Origin: Acidobacteriota bacterium
GTDB lineage: Bacteria; Acidobacteriota; Terriglobia; Acidiferrales; UBA7541
Assembly (NCBI GenBank): GCA_003224085.1
Contig: QHYK01000052.1
Location: forward strand, 1-64,000
Direction of reading: 5' to 3'
Length of the DNA stretch: 64,000 nt
This document shows positions 17,775 through 26,300 of the stretch, piece by piece (the stretch's first letter is position 1; every line of letters begins with the position of its first letter). The notes beneath the pieces are model-generated. The model was not told where the DNA came from and searched no databases. It saw only the letters and a list, made by a program, of their open reading frames with translations. A program made the translations under genes and the position numbers.

Positions 17775-17871
17775 ACCGCTCATCTTTCGCCGGCTCACTC
17801 CTTCGCCCAACTCGCAAATGCACGGCCGAAGTCTGTGCTAAGGAAAGCCTTTCCGGCATAATACGAGGGCT

Positions 17872-19149
17872 TTGGCGAATTCCCTGCTCATTACGGGCGC
17901 ATCACAATTGCTGACGCTGCGCGGAGGGGGTCCGCGACGCGGCGATTCCCTTTCGGACTTGGATTTAATCGAAGACGGCGCGGCGCTGGTGCGCGACGGC
18001 GTGATTGCCGCCGTGGGAACGCGAGCGCAAGTCGAAGCACTGCCCGGAACACGTGGAACGGAAAAGCTGGATTTGGGCGGACGCGTGGTGCTGCCGGGAT
18101 TCGTGGATTCACACACACACCTGGTTCATGCGGCAAGCCGCGTGGAAGAGTACCAGCTGAAGATCCAGGGCGCGAGCTACGAAGAGATTGCACGCAAAGG
18201 CGGCGGGATTCTCAATTCCGTGAAGAAAATGCGCGCGGCGACGGCCGACGAATTGAAGAAGCGTGCGCTGGCGGCGCTGCAACAATTTGCAGCATACGGC
18301 ACAACAACGATTGAGGCTAAGAGCGGTTATGGACTGGACGTCCCCAGCGAATTGAAGATCCTCAAGCTTCACAAGGAGCTGGCGGCGGAACAGCCGCTCG
18401 AGATTGTGTCGACATTTCTCGGCGCGCATGTCGTGCCCGAGGAATTTCGCAAAAAGGCGGACGGAGCGAAGCGGTACATCCAGTTGCTCGAGGAAAATCT
18501 TCTGCCGGCCGTCGCCGAACACCAGCTTGCGGAGTTTTGCGACGTGTTTTGCGACCGCGGGGCGTTTAGCGTTGCGGAATCGAAGCGGGTTTTGCAAGCT
18601 GGACGCCAATGGGGACTCGCTCCGCGGATGCATGCCGAGCAGCTTTCGCGGACCGGGGCAGCGCGACTGGCGATTCTTTTGCGCGCGGCGAGCTGCGATC
18701 ATCTTGAGCAGGTGAACAAGAACGACATCCGTGCGCTCGGGAAATCGGACACCGTGGCGACGCTACTGCCGGGATGTGATTTTCATCTGGGATTGAAGAA
18801 GTATGCGCCGGCACGTGATCTAATCGACGCGGGAGCGATTGTCGCGCTGGCCACGGATTATAATCCGGGTACAAGCCCGACGCTGAGCATGCCGATGATT
18901 TTGTCGCTGGCATGCACGCAATTGCGCATGGCGCCGGCGGAGGCTATCACAGCCGCGACGATCAACGGCGCCTGCGCGCTGCGGCGCGACAAGCAGGTTG
19001 GTTCGCTCGAGGTTGGCAAACAAGCGGACATGGCCGTATTCGATGTGGCCGACTACCGCGAAATTCCTTATTATTTTGGGGTAAACCAATGCTGGATGAC
19101 GATCAAGCGCGGTTGCGTGATCCATGCCGCCAAAGAGTCCAGGAACTAG
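17872..19149 (+). CDS. hutI: Imidazolonepropionase
   Basis: A protein of 425 residues of the amidohydrolase superfamily. It opens the imidazolone ring to N-formimino-L-glutamate. The metal-binding motif DSHTHLVHAASR is near residue 80, TTTIEAKSGYGLD near 145, and the late LATDYNPGTSPTLSM block holds the catalytic Asp. The start is TTG with GAGGG five bases upstream; no ATG fits the family N-terminus (NSLLITGASQL). It follows hutU after about 140 bases and overlaps the next gene by 26. Confidence 0.95.
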   Translation: MANSLLITGASQLLTLRGGGPRRGDSLSDLDLIEDGAALVRDGVIAAVGTRAQVEALPGTRGTEKLDLGGRVVLPGFVDSHTHLVHAASRVEEYQLKIQGASYEEIARKGGGILNSVKKMRAATADELKKRALAALQQFAAYGTTTIEAKSGYGLDVPSELKILKLHKELAAEQPLEIVSTFLGAHVVPEEFRKKADGAKRYIQLLEENLLPAVAEHQLAEFCDVFCDRGAFSVAESKRVLQAGRQWGLAPRMHAEQLSRTGAARLAILLRAASCDHLEQVNKNDIRALGKSDTVATLLPGCDFHLGLKKYAPARDLIDAGAIVALATDYNPGTSPTLSMPMILSLACTQLRMAPAEAITAATINGACALRRDKQVGSLEVGKQADMAVFDVADYREIPYYFGVNQCWMTIKRGCVIHAAKESRN

Positions 19150-19777
19150 CTATACCGGCAAACCCGTCCGGCGACTGAAACTTCCGAAAACCGGGCCAAC
19201 GAAGACCCAAAACCTCTTCGAAGAATATTTTTATACGCTCTTGGCGGTGGTCTTTTTTGCGGTGGCGATTCTGGCGAAAGCGGGCGGGTTCAGCGGTTAC
19301 AACGCGCTGATTGTCGCCGCCTGGACAACAGCTTTTCTATGGTTTGCAAATCAATTGCGCGGGTATTTTGCGGAGAAATCGAAAGCAGAGAATGGGAAGA
19401 GTGTTACGCCGCCAGCCACTGCTCCTGCGAAGGAGCCGAAAGGACCTTTGCCTCTGCCGCCAAGCATGAAGCCGATGATTGGACCACAATGGCCAGTAAA
19501 GCCAGGAGCGCGGCCGTCGTGGCCAAAATTGCCAAAGCAACAGCCAGTAACAGCAGCGGCGGCGCAAACTTCTCTGACGCCCGTGGACCAGACACCCACT
19601 GTTCAAGACCCGGGTGCTCCGGCAACAGGGACAAATTCAGACGCGATAAAGCGCGCTTTCGTTTATGAACGGCCCACATTGCCGGACCGCAAGCCAAAGC
19701 TACCGTACAATTGGGCAAACATGAATGACAAAAAGCAGAAAGACAAAAAACGAAAAAACAAAAAACCGAAACGATGA
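19124..19777 (+). CDS. Unknown membrane protein inside the hut cluster
   Basis: A protein of 217 residues with a basic N-terminus, two hydrophobic helices (about 36-52 and 57-75) and a long soluble tail very rich in Pro, Ala, Lys and Gln, ending in an extremely basic stretch (KKQKDKKRKNKKPKR). It overlaps the end of hutI by 26 bases and the start of ftcD by 4 (ATGA), so it is translated as part of the hut operon. I recognise no family. Its coding status rests on the tight overlaps and the clear membrane segments. A role in transport or membrane anchoring is a guess. Confidence 0.65.
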   Translation: MPPKSPGTSYTGKPVRRLKLPKTGPTKTQNLFEEYFYTLLAVVFFAVAILAKAGGFSGYNALIVAAWTTAFLWFANQLRGYFAEKSKAENGKSVTPPATAPAKEPKGPLPLPPSMKPMIGPQWPVKPGARPSWPKLPKQQPVTAAAAQTSLTPVDQTPTVQDPGAPATGTNSDAIKRAFVYERPTLPDRKPKLPYNWANMNDKKQKDKKRKNKKPKR

Positions 19778-21312
19778 AACGACTGATTGAGTGCGTGCCG
19801 AATTTTTCCGAGGGGCGTGACGCGGCCAAGGTGAATGCCATCGCTGCAGCCCTGAGCAGCGTCCCGGGTGTGTACGTGCTCGACCGCGAAATGGACGCGG
19901 ACCACAACCGCTCAGTGATTACGCTGGCGGGTGAACCAGATGCCGTCGCGGAAGCGGCGCTGCGCGGCGTGGGCAAGGCGATGGAATTGATTGACCTGAC
20001 CAAGCACACGGGGGCGCATCCGCGCGTGGGCGCGACCGACGTGTTGCCGTTCATTCCGATCGAAGGGGTGGTGATTGAAGATTGTGTGGCGCTGGCACGG
20101 CGCGTGGGCCACGAGATCTGGAACCGCTACCGCATTCCCGTTTTCTTCTATGAAGCGGCAGCGACACGGCCAGAGCGCGTCAACCTGGAAAATGTGCGGC
20201 GAGGGCAGTTCGAAGGGCTGCGCGAGGAGATGAAGAAGAATCTCGACCGGCTACCAGATGTGGGAGAGCCCAAAGTTCATCCGACGGCTGGCGTGACCGT
20301 CGTGGGAGCGCGCAAGTTCTTGATTGCTTACAACGTGAATTTGAACACGCCCGACGTCACCATCGCCAACAAGATTGCCAAGGCAATCCGGTTTTCGTCG
20401 GGCGGGTTGCGCTACGTAAAGTCCATGGGCGTGGAATTGAAAGCGCGCAACCTGGCGCAAGTGTCCATCAACCTTACGGATTTCGAACAGACGCCGATGC
20501 ATCGGGTGTTTGAAATGGTGAAGCGCGAAGCGCAACGCTATGGCGTGATGCCTGTGGGGAGCGAAATTGTCGGGCTGGTACCGAAGAAGGCGCTGGAAAT
20601 AACGGCAGATTTTTTTCTGCAACTGGAGAATTTTTCACCGGCACAAGTTTTTGAAAACAAACTGGCGAACGCGCTGAGTGGCGCCCCGCTGGCGGCGGCA
20701 AAGGATGGAGTGCTGGCGGGATTGGCGCGGCCATTTTTGGACGCGGTGGCAGCGCCGTCGGCGACGCCGGGCGGCGGAAGCGCTTCTGCATTTGCGGCGG
20801 CCCTGGCGGCTTCGCTCGGGCAGATGGTCGCAGGCCTCTCGCGAAAGAAGAAATCGCAGGCCGCCTACGTGGACCAGCTCTCTGCGGCGCTGGAGGAAAT
20901 GCGGAAGACGGCGGACGAACTGGCCGAGGCGATTGACCGGGACGCCCGGTCGTACGACACGGTGATGGCCGCGTTCAAATTGCCACAGGGAAATGCTGGG
21001 GAAACGAGAAAACGCGAAGAGGCGATCCAGGAAGCCACAAAAGGAGCCGCGGAAGTTCCGCTGCAAGTGGCCGACCGAACGGTTGCCCTTTTCGAACGGC
21101 TGGGACAACTGGAGAGTATCGTCGCGGCATCCATGCGTTCAGACTTGCAAGTAGGACGGCAGTTGGCCGGCGCGGCAGCCCGAGGGGCGCTGGCGAATGT
21201 CGAGATTAATCTCGACGGGTTGACGGATGCGGCTTACGTAGCGGAGATGCGGGCGAAGGCCGCGGCCCTGCGCGAGCGATTGGGCGATGCGCCTCGCGCC
21301 ACGAGCGCGTAA
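19774..21312 (+). CDS. ftcD: Bifunctional glutamate formimidoyltransferase / formimino-THF cyclodeaminase
   Basis: A protein of 512 residues with both halves of the animal-type FTCD. Residues 1-300 are the formiminotransferase (LIECVPNFSEGRD at the start, HTGAHPRVGATDV near 80). Residues about 315-510 are the helical cyclodeaminase (ATPGGGSASAFAAALAASLG). It transfers the formimino group from formiminoglutamate to tetrahydrofolate and releases ammonia, giving 5,10-methenyl-THF. With hutU and hutI it completes histidine to glutamate. Its ATG overlaps the previous stop (ATGA). Confidence 0.95.
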   Translation: MKRLIECVPNFSEGRDAAKVNAIAAALSSVPGVYVLDREMDADHNRSVITLAGEPDAVAEAALRGVGKAMELIDLTKHTGAHPRVGATDVLPFIPIEGVVIEDCVALARRVGHEIWNRYRIPVFFYEAAATRPERVNLENVRRGQFEGLREEMKKNLDRLPDVGEPKVHPTAGVTVVGARKFLIAYNVNLNTPDVTIANKIAKAIRFSSGGLRYVKSMGVELKARNLAQVSINLTDFEQTPMHRVFEMVKREAQRYGVMPVGSEIVGLVPKKALEITADFFLQLENFSPAQVFENKLANALSGAPLAAAKDGVLAGLARPFLDAVAAPSATPGGGSASAFAAALAASLGQMVAGLSRKKKSQAAYVDQLSAALEEMRKTADELAEAIDRDARSYDTVMAAFKLPQGNAGETRKREEAIQEATKGAAEVPLQVADRTVALFERLGQLESIVAASMRSDLQVGRQLAGAAARGALANVEINLDGLTDAAYVAEMRAKAAALRERLGDAPRATSA

Positions 21313-21351
21313 AATACAGATTCCCTCGGCCCTATCCGAAAGGAGCATCAT

Positions 21352-22377
21352 ATGAGAGTCATCAGGGCGATCGGCAAGGCCGGAGCTGCAGCGATGCTGG
21401 CGGCAATTCTCCTGGCGGCGCCCCAGCCCGCGCGGGCAGGCAGGTTGGGCACAGACGTGATTGCGCTGTTCCCGAAGGAAATCGGCGAGTTTGCGTATGC
21501 CGATTTGAAGAAAGCGCGGTCCCAGAAATGGTTTCCGCAGTTGCAGGAACAGATGATTCCAGAGCGGTTCCGGCAATTCGAGAAATTCCTGGCCTCCGCC
21601 GGAGTGGATCCAAATTCGCAGGTGGATGAACTGGCGTGGGGACTCGTGGCGGAGGGACTGACGTCAAAGACGGAAGGAACGGGTTCGGCTGCAGTCCCCA
21701 CGGGCGAAGAGGTCGTGGGCGTTGCGCTGGGGAACTACAACACGAGCTCGACGGAAGCCTATTTCAAGCAACAGAAACTCCCGACCTTCAAAACGCGCGG
21801 CTACACACTTTACTCGTTCGGCAGCGGCACGGGGGCGAGCGACCTGTTTTTCCTTTTCATTGACTCGAACACCGCGGCATTCGGGCACCGGGAAATGCTC
21901 GAGAGAATGGTGGACGTGCGCTTTGGTGAGACAGAAGGATTGCTTTCCAACGACAAGTTCTTCTCGCTGATCAACGAGGCCAACGGGAACGGCGTGGTGT
22001 GGGCGGTGCTGAATCCCGCGTACACACGGCTGGCCATGCAGCAGCTGGCGCCGGAAGTCGAACAGTTTCCGGAAGCGGCGAAGCTGGTGGCGCGCATGCA
22101 GAACTTAATCATCAATGTGGATGCCAGCAGCGGGATTGACGGAAAGTTTCAGGCCGTTTGCGGTTCGCCGGAAGACGCGAACACGCTAGGGCAACTGCTG
22201 CAGGCGGGGTTTCTGTATAAGCGCTATCAAGCACAGAAGGAGAACCCGGAGCTGGCGGATCTGCTGGATCAAGCGCGCATCACCCCGGCGGGAGACCGCG
22301 TGACGCTGCGCATGTCACTGAGTGATGATCAGATGACTTCGCTCATCCGGAAGAACACGTTCGCGCTGAAGATGTAA
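21352..22377 (+). CDS. Secreted protein of unknown function
   Basis: A protein of 341 residues with a signal peptide ending near PARA (residues 23-27). The mature part starts DVIALFPKEIGEFAYADLKKA and has repeated alpha/beta segments (VVGVALGNYNTSS; FFLFIDSNTAAFGHREMLERM), a pattern I associate with uncharacterised acidobacterial proteins related to DUF3352-type folds. No catalytic motif is visible. AAAGGAGCATCAT precedes the ATG, a good binding site. It lies 39 bases after ftcD, possibly the last gene of that operon, and ends at a terminator. Confidence 0.75.
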   Translation: MRVIRAIGKAGAAAMLAAILLAAPQPARAGRLGTDVIALFPKEIGEFAYADLKKARSQKWFPQLQEQMIPERFRQFEKFLASAGVDPNSQVDELAWGLVAEGLTSKTEGTGSAAVPTGEEVVGVALGNYNTSSTEAYFKQQKLPTFKTRGYTLYSFGSGTGASDLFFLFIDSNTAAFGHREMLERMVDVRFGETEGLLSNDKFFSLINEANGNGVVWAVLNPAYTRLAMQQLAPEVEQFPEAAKLVARMQNLIINVDASSGIDGKFQAVCGSPEDANTLGQLLQAGFLYKRYQAQKENPELADLLDQARITPAGDRVTLRMSLSDDQMTSLIRKNTFALKM

Positions 22378-22404
22378 GACGACAGAATCCTTGAAAGAGT
22401 GAAG

Positions 22405-22440
22405 GGGCCGGACGGAGATTTCATCCGGCCCATTTTGTTT
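22405..22440 (+). terminator. Rho-independent terminator after the hut/ftcD cluster
   Basis: GGGCCGGA (22405-22412) pairs with TCCGGCCC (22424-22431) across an 11-base loop and is followed by ATTTTGTTTT. It ends the plus-strand cluster. Confidence 0.75.
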
Positions 22441-22553
22441 TGAAGGCCGCTCGCAACCGTGATTGCCAAGCAGGGGCTCAGCATGCTCGGCCCCTGCAAG
22501 GGGCCTTTGGCTCTGGAGAGTGCGCTTTGCGAAGAACTCGGCTGCAGTACGGA

Positions 22554-22979
22554 CTAGACGCTGGGTGCGACTTCGCCGAGATACTTGGTCAAACGAGTCA
22601 CCGTTTCGTTGCCGTGGGTTTCGTGTTGCACGCGATCCACGCCCGCCAAGGCCTCTGAGTCCTCTGCGCTTTCAACTTTTCTTGCGGCAAAGCCCGTAAT
22701 GGTGTGCACGCCAATGGCAGGACTGTCGTTTTCATGAGAGAGGGAAACTTCGAGGCGGTCGGAGAAACGCGCGAAGGTTACATCCAAATGCGGGTGCGCT
22801 CTGGCCAGGTGTTCGAAAGCCTCCAGGCAAGCCTCAATGACCGCGGATTGCAGCCGGGCGACGGCATTGCTGTCGAGACCTGCAGCATCGGCCAAAAAGC
22901 GCGCTACTCCGCCTGCTGCTGCCGCCAGCCTGGGGTCGGCATCAATGCACAGGTGCAGATTTTTCTGTTTAGCGGCCAC
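22554..22979 (-). CDS. RsbW-like HATPase-fold protein, divergent
   Basis: A protein of 141 residues with the size and strand/helix order of anti-sigma factor kinases (RsbW/SpoIIAB): LQSAVIEACLEAFEHLARA corresponds to the N-box helix and TRLTKYLGEV to the usual C-terminal end. The conserved Asn that binds Mg-ATP is Glu (E53) and the DxGxG motif is not seen, so kinase activity is doubtful. It may only bind a partner. Its ATG overlaps the end of the upstream Cys-rich gene by 11 bases, so the two are co-translated. Confidence 0.6.
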   Translation of the reverse strand: MAAKQKNLHLCIDADPRLAAAAGGVARFLADAAGLDSNAVARLQSAVIEACLEAFEHLARAHPHLDVTFARFSDRLEVSLSHENDSPAIGVHTITGFAARKVESAEDSEALAGVDRVQHETHGNETVTRLTKYLGEVAPSV

Positions 22980-23151
22980 GGCTGCTAGCGGCTAGCGCGA
23001 CGTCGCAAGCTTCCCGGCAATCCGGGCAATAGTAGAGGCCGTCGGCGCAGAGACGGATGTTGTGCTGCCCCTTGCAAATAGTGCAGTACTTCTCGCAAGT
23101 GCAGCGATCTTCCGGCAGGTCGCATTGCACGCAAACCGTAGGACCTTCCAT
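22969..23151 (-). CDS. Cys-rich zinc-ribbon mini-protein
   Basis: A protein of 60 residues with ten cysteines, arranged CxxC (7,10), C17, C19, CxxC (23,26), C35, CxxC (42,45) and C49. This suggests two treble-clef or zinc-ribbon sites. The frame is open further upstream, but GAGGG before the ATG at 23151 and the cysteine pattern favour the short form. It overlaps the RsbW-like gene and lies divergently from gcvT. Function unknown; a small regulator or protein-protein adaptor is possible. Confidence 0.6.
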   Translation of the reverse strand: MEGPTVCVQCDLPEDRCTCEKYCTICKGQHNIRLCADGLYYCPDCREACDVALAASSRGR

Positions 23152-23339
23152 GAATGCCCTCTTGAAAACTGTACCTGAGCCAAGGCGCGCGCGGCAAGGT
23201 GGACGTTTGAGTGCGATGGCGACAGGTGCACGCTTCGCAGCGCTGCGCGGCGACGCCGCTTCTTTGACCGACTTGGAAGCGCATGTTAGTATCGGTTTCT
23301 GCCCGAGCGATTGGAATGGAATCCTCCACAATTTCTCTC

Positions 23340-24503
23340 ATGAGCGAGCTACGCAAAACGCCGCTGAACGCATTGCACCGCCGCCTGGGCGCGAAAATGG
23401 TCAATTTCAGCGGCTGGGACATGCCTGTGGAGTATCCGTCGAGCGGCGGATTGATCGCGGAACACAAGGCGGTTCGCGGGAGCGTGGGAGTGTTCGACGT
23501 CAGCCACATGGGGGACATTAGGATTGGCAGCGGAAAGAAGCCTGGCGGGGCGCTGGCAGCGGTTCAATACATCACCATGAACGATGCCTCGAGGCTGGCT
23601 ATCGGGCAGGCGCAGTACTCGGCGATGCTTTATCCCGATGGCGCGTTTGTCGATGACGTGATCGTGCACCGGCTGGGCGAGGATGATTTTCTACTAGTGA
23701 TCAACGCCGGCACGCGAGAGAAAGACATCCACTGGGTGCGTGCGAACACCAAGGGATTCGATTGCGTGGTCGAAGACCTGAGCGACGCGCACACGCAATT
23801 GGCGATTCAGGGGCCGCGGGCGGCCGAGGTGTTACAGAAACTGACCGACGCAGATTTGAGCGCCATCAAAAACTATTGGTTTACGCACGGCACGGTCTGC
23901 GGGTTGAGAAACACGCTGATCGCGCGCACCGGCTATACGGGCGAGGACGGATTTGAGATTTACGTGCCGTCGGACGCGGCGGCCAGCGAAAAAGCCTGGA
24001 ATCAGGCGATGGAAGCGGGCCGAGAATTCGGCATCATTCCCTGCGGCCTGGGGGCGCGCAACACGTTGCGGCTGGAATCGAAGATGGCGCTGTATGGGCA
24101 TGAAATCAGCGAAAAAATCAATGTGTGGGAAGCGGGACTGGATCGCTACTGCAAAATGGAGAAGGGCGACTTCCTCGGACGTGCGGCGCTGGAGCAGGCC
24201 AAAGCCGCCGGATTGACGCGCACGCTGGTTGGCTTGGAGATGATCGACCGCGGGATTGCACGCGACGGATATTGTTGCTGCAACAAAGCTGGGGAAAGCA
24301 TTGGCGTGGTGACAAGCGGCTCGCCTTCGCCGACACTGGGCAAGAACATTGCCCTGGCCTACGTGCCGCCTGCGTCCGCGGCGGTGGGTACGATTTTGTA
24401 CGTAGAAATTCGCGGGCAGAAATGCAGGGCACAGGTCGTTGCGACTCCATTTTACAAGCGGCAGAAAAAAGCGGCGGCGCCGCAGGGAGCGGGAGGTAAC
24501 TAG
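23340..24503 (+). CDS. gcvT: Aminomethyltransferase, glycine cleavage T-protein
   Basis: A protein of 387 residues. It moves the methylene group from aminomethyl-lipoyl H-protein to tetrahydrofolate. RTPLNALHRRLGAKMVNFSGWDMPVEY at the N-terminus, described here by its ends RTPLNAL and GWDMPVEY, and VGVFDVSHMGDI are typical, as is ARTGYTGEDGFEIYV in the folate-binding half. The start at 23340 (MSELRKTPL) fits the family; ATGs at 23316 and 23283 are in frame but extend it atypically, and no start has a strong binding site. First gene of gcvT-gcvH-gcvPA-gcvPB. Confidence 0.95.
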   Translation: MSELRKTPLNALHRRLGAKMVNFSGWDMPVEYPSSGGLIAEHKAVRGSVGVFDVSHMGDIRIGSGKKPGGALAAVQYITMNDASRLAIGQAQYSAMLYPDGAFVDDVIVHRLGEDDFLLVINAGTREKDIHWVRANTKGFDCVVEDLSDAHTQLAIQGPRAAEVLQKLTDADLSAIKNYWFTHGTVCGLRNTLIARTGYTGEDGFEIYVPSDAAASEKAWNQAMEAGREFGIIPCGLGARNTLRLESKMALYGHEISEKINVWEAGLDRYCKMEKGDFLGRAALEQAKAAGLTRTLVGLEMIDRGIARDGYCCCNKAGESIGVVTSGSPSPTLGKNIALAYVPPASAAVGTILYVEIRGQKCRAQVVATPFYKRQKKAAAPQGAGGN

Positions 24504-24546
24504 TCTAATTCAGACTAGTGTAAACACGATCCCAAGGAGTGGTCTG

Positions 24547-24948
24547 ATGGCGTATCCAAAGTCGTACCGCTATACCAAAGAGCACGAGTGGATCGAAGTG
24601 AAGGGCGACCTCGCGACGATTGGGATCACCGATCACGCGCAGCATGAATTGGGCGACGTGGTTTTTGTCGAACTGCCTAAGCCTGGCGCAAAGATTGAAG
24701 CCGGAAAATCCTTTGGCACCGTCGAGTCCGTGAAGGCTGTGAGTGAAATCTACGCGCCCGCCAGCGGCGAAGTGATCGAGACGAACGGCGAGCTCCAGAA
24801 CAAGCCGGAGACCATCAACAACGATCCGCACGGAGCCGCGTGGCTGATTAAAGTGCGGCTGACGAATGCCGCAGCGATCCGCGATTTGATGGACGCGCCT
24901 GCCTACGAAGCTTACATCGCGGAGAAGGGCAAGGAAACTTCCGCCTAA
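24547..24948 (+). CDS. gcvH: Glycine cleavage H-protein
   Basis: A protein of 133 residues. The lipoyl carrier shuttles intermediates between P, T and L proteins. YRYTKEHEWIEVKGD at the start and TVESVKAVSEIYAP with the lipoylated lysine are intact. AAGGAG six bases before ATG 24547 fixes the start. The stop codon TAA shares its last A with the ATG of gcvPA, indicating translational coupling. Confidence 0.97.
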   Translation: MAYPKSYRYTKEHEWIEVKGDLATIGITDHAQHELGDVVFVELPKPGAKIEAGKSFGTVESVKAVSEIYAPASGEVIETNGELQNKPETINNDPHGAAWLIKVRLTNAAAIRDLMDAPAYEAYIAEKGKETSA

Positions 24949-26294
24949 TGCGCTACCTCCCGAAGAGCCCCGTCGAGCGGCAGGAAATGCTGGCCGCCAT
25001 CGGCGCAAAATCCATCGATGAATTGTTTTCGAGCATCCCGGCGAAGTACCGGCTGCGCGAGGCGTTGAAGATTCCCGGGCCGTATTCCGAAGCGGAAATT
25101 ATCCAGTATTTCAAGGAGCGCGCGGCGGAAAACGCGGCGGGCTACACCAGCTTTCTCGGCGCCGGCGTTTACAACCATCAGCGCTCGGTGGTGACGGAGA
25201 CCATCATCCAGCGCGGGGAATTTCTCACTTCGTACACGCCGTATCAGGCGGAAATCTCGCAGGGCACGCTGCAGGCCATTTTCGAGTTTCAGACGTTGAT
25301 GTGCCAGTTGACCTGCCAGGATGTCGCGAACGCGTCAATGTACGACGGGTCGACGGCCACGACGGAAGCGGTGCTGATGGCAGAGCGGCTGACCGGACGG
25401 CGTCGCGTGCTTGTCGCACGGTCGGTACATCCGGAATATCGCGAAGTATTGAAGACCTACGCGAAAAATTCCGGGTTGCGCATCGAAGAGGTTCCCTTCA
25501 CCGCAAGCGGAACGGTCGATGTGAAGGCGTTGCAAAGCGCGCTGAAAGACGACGCGGCCGCCGTGGTTGCGCAGTCGCCGAATTTTTTTGGCGCGATCGA
25601 ATCGTACGCGCCGCTGGCGGAAGCAGCGCACAAGGTTGGCGCGATGCTTGTCGTCGCGATTGCGGAAGGCGTTTCGCTGGGACTGCTGAGCCCGCCTGCG
25701 GAGGCAGACATCGTGGCGCTGGAAGCGCAGAGTTTCGGCTTGCCGCCGAGCTATGGCGGGCCGTTTGCGGGTGTGATCGCCGCGCGCGAGAAATATGTGC
25801 GCCAAATGCCCGGAAGGTTGGCCGGACAAACAACGGACATCGATGGACATCGCGGATTTGTTCTGACGCTCGCCACGCGCGAGCAGCACATTCGGCGGGA
25901 GAAGGCCACTTCGAACATTTGCACGAATCAGGCGCTATGCGCTTTGGCGGCCACCGTGCACTTGACGCTGCTCGGCAAAGAAGGCTTGCGGGAGATGGCG
26001 GAGCAGAATCTTTCGAAAGCGCAGTTTGCGCTCGGCGAGTTGCTGAAAATTCCCGGCGTACGACGCGCCTTTGACGCGCCATTCTTCAATGAATTCACCG
26101 TCGAGTTCCCGCGCTCAGTGAAAATCGTAAATTCGCACCTCATGCGCGAAAAAATTGTGGGGCCGTTGGCGCTCGGCACTGCCTATCCGGAACTTACGAA
26201 AAATGCCCTGGTTTGCGTCACGGAGACGACTCCACGCGCGGAGATTGAACGGTTTGCAGGTGCGGTGAAACGCGCGCTAGAACAACCCGTTTAA
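24948..26294 (+). CDS. gcvPA: Glycine dehydrogenase (decarboxylating) subunit 1
   Basis: A protein of 448 residues, the N-terminal half of the P-protein in the two-subunit type. With gcvPB it decarboxylates glycine and passes the aminomethyl group to the lipoyl arm of GcvH. YLPKSPVERQEMLAAIG at the start, FLGAGVYNHQRSVV and NASMYDGSTATTEA are family marks. It forms the dimer partner and lacks the PLP lysine, which lies in the other subunit. It overlaps gcvH by one base and is followed by gcvPB six bases on. Confidence 0.96.
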   Translation: MRYLPKSPVERQEMLAAIGAKSIDELFSSIPAKYRLREALKIPGPYSEAEIIQYFKERAAENAAGYTSFLGAGVYNHQRSVVTETIIQRGEFLTSYTPYQAEISQGTLQAIFEFQTLMCQLTCQDVANASMYDGSTATTEAVLMAERLTGRRRVLVARSVHPEYREVLKTYAKNSGLRIEEVPFTASGTVDVKALQSALKDDAAAVVAQSPNFFGAIESYAPLAEAAHKVGAMLVVAIAEGVSLGLLSPPAEADIVALEAQSFGLPPSYGGPFAGVIAAREKYVRQMPGRLAGQTTDIDGHRGFVLTLATREQHIRREKATSNICTNQALCALAATVHLTLLGKEGLREMAEQNLSKAQFALGELLKIPGVRRAFDAPFFNEFTVEFPRSVKIVNSHLMREKIVGPLALGTAYPELTKNALVCVTETTPRAEIERFAGAVKRALEQPV

Positions 26295-26300
26295 GAGAAA

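Noticed and set aside
23152-23339. Glycine riboswitch before gcvT
   Set aside because: The region contains the start of the divergent Cys-rich gene and none of the conserved glycine aptamer elements could be recognised.
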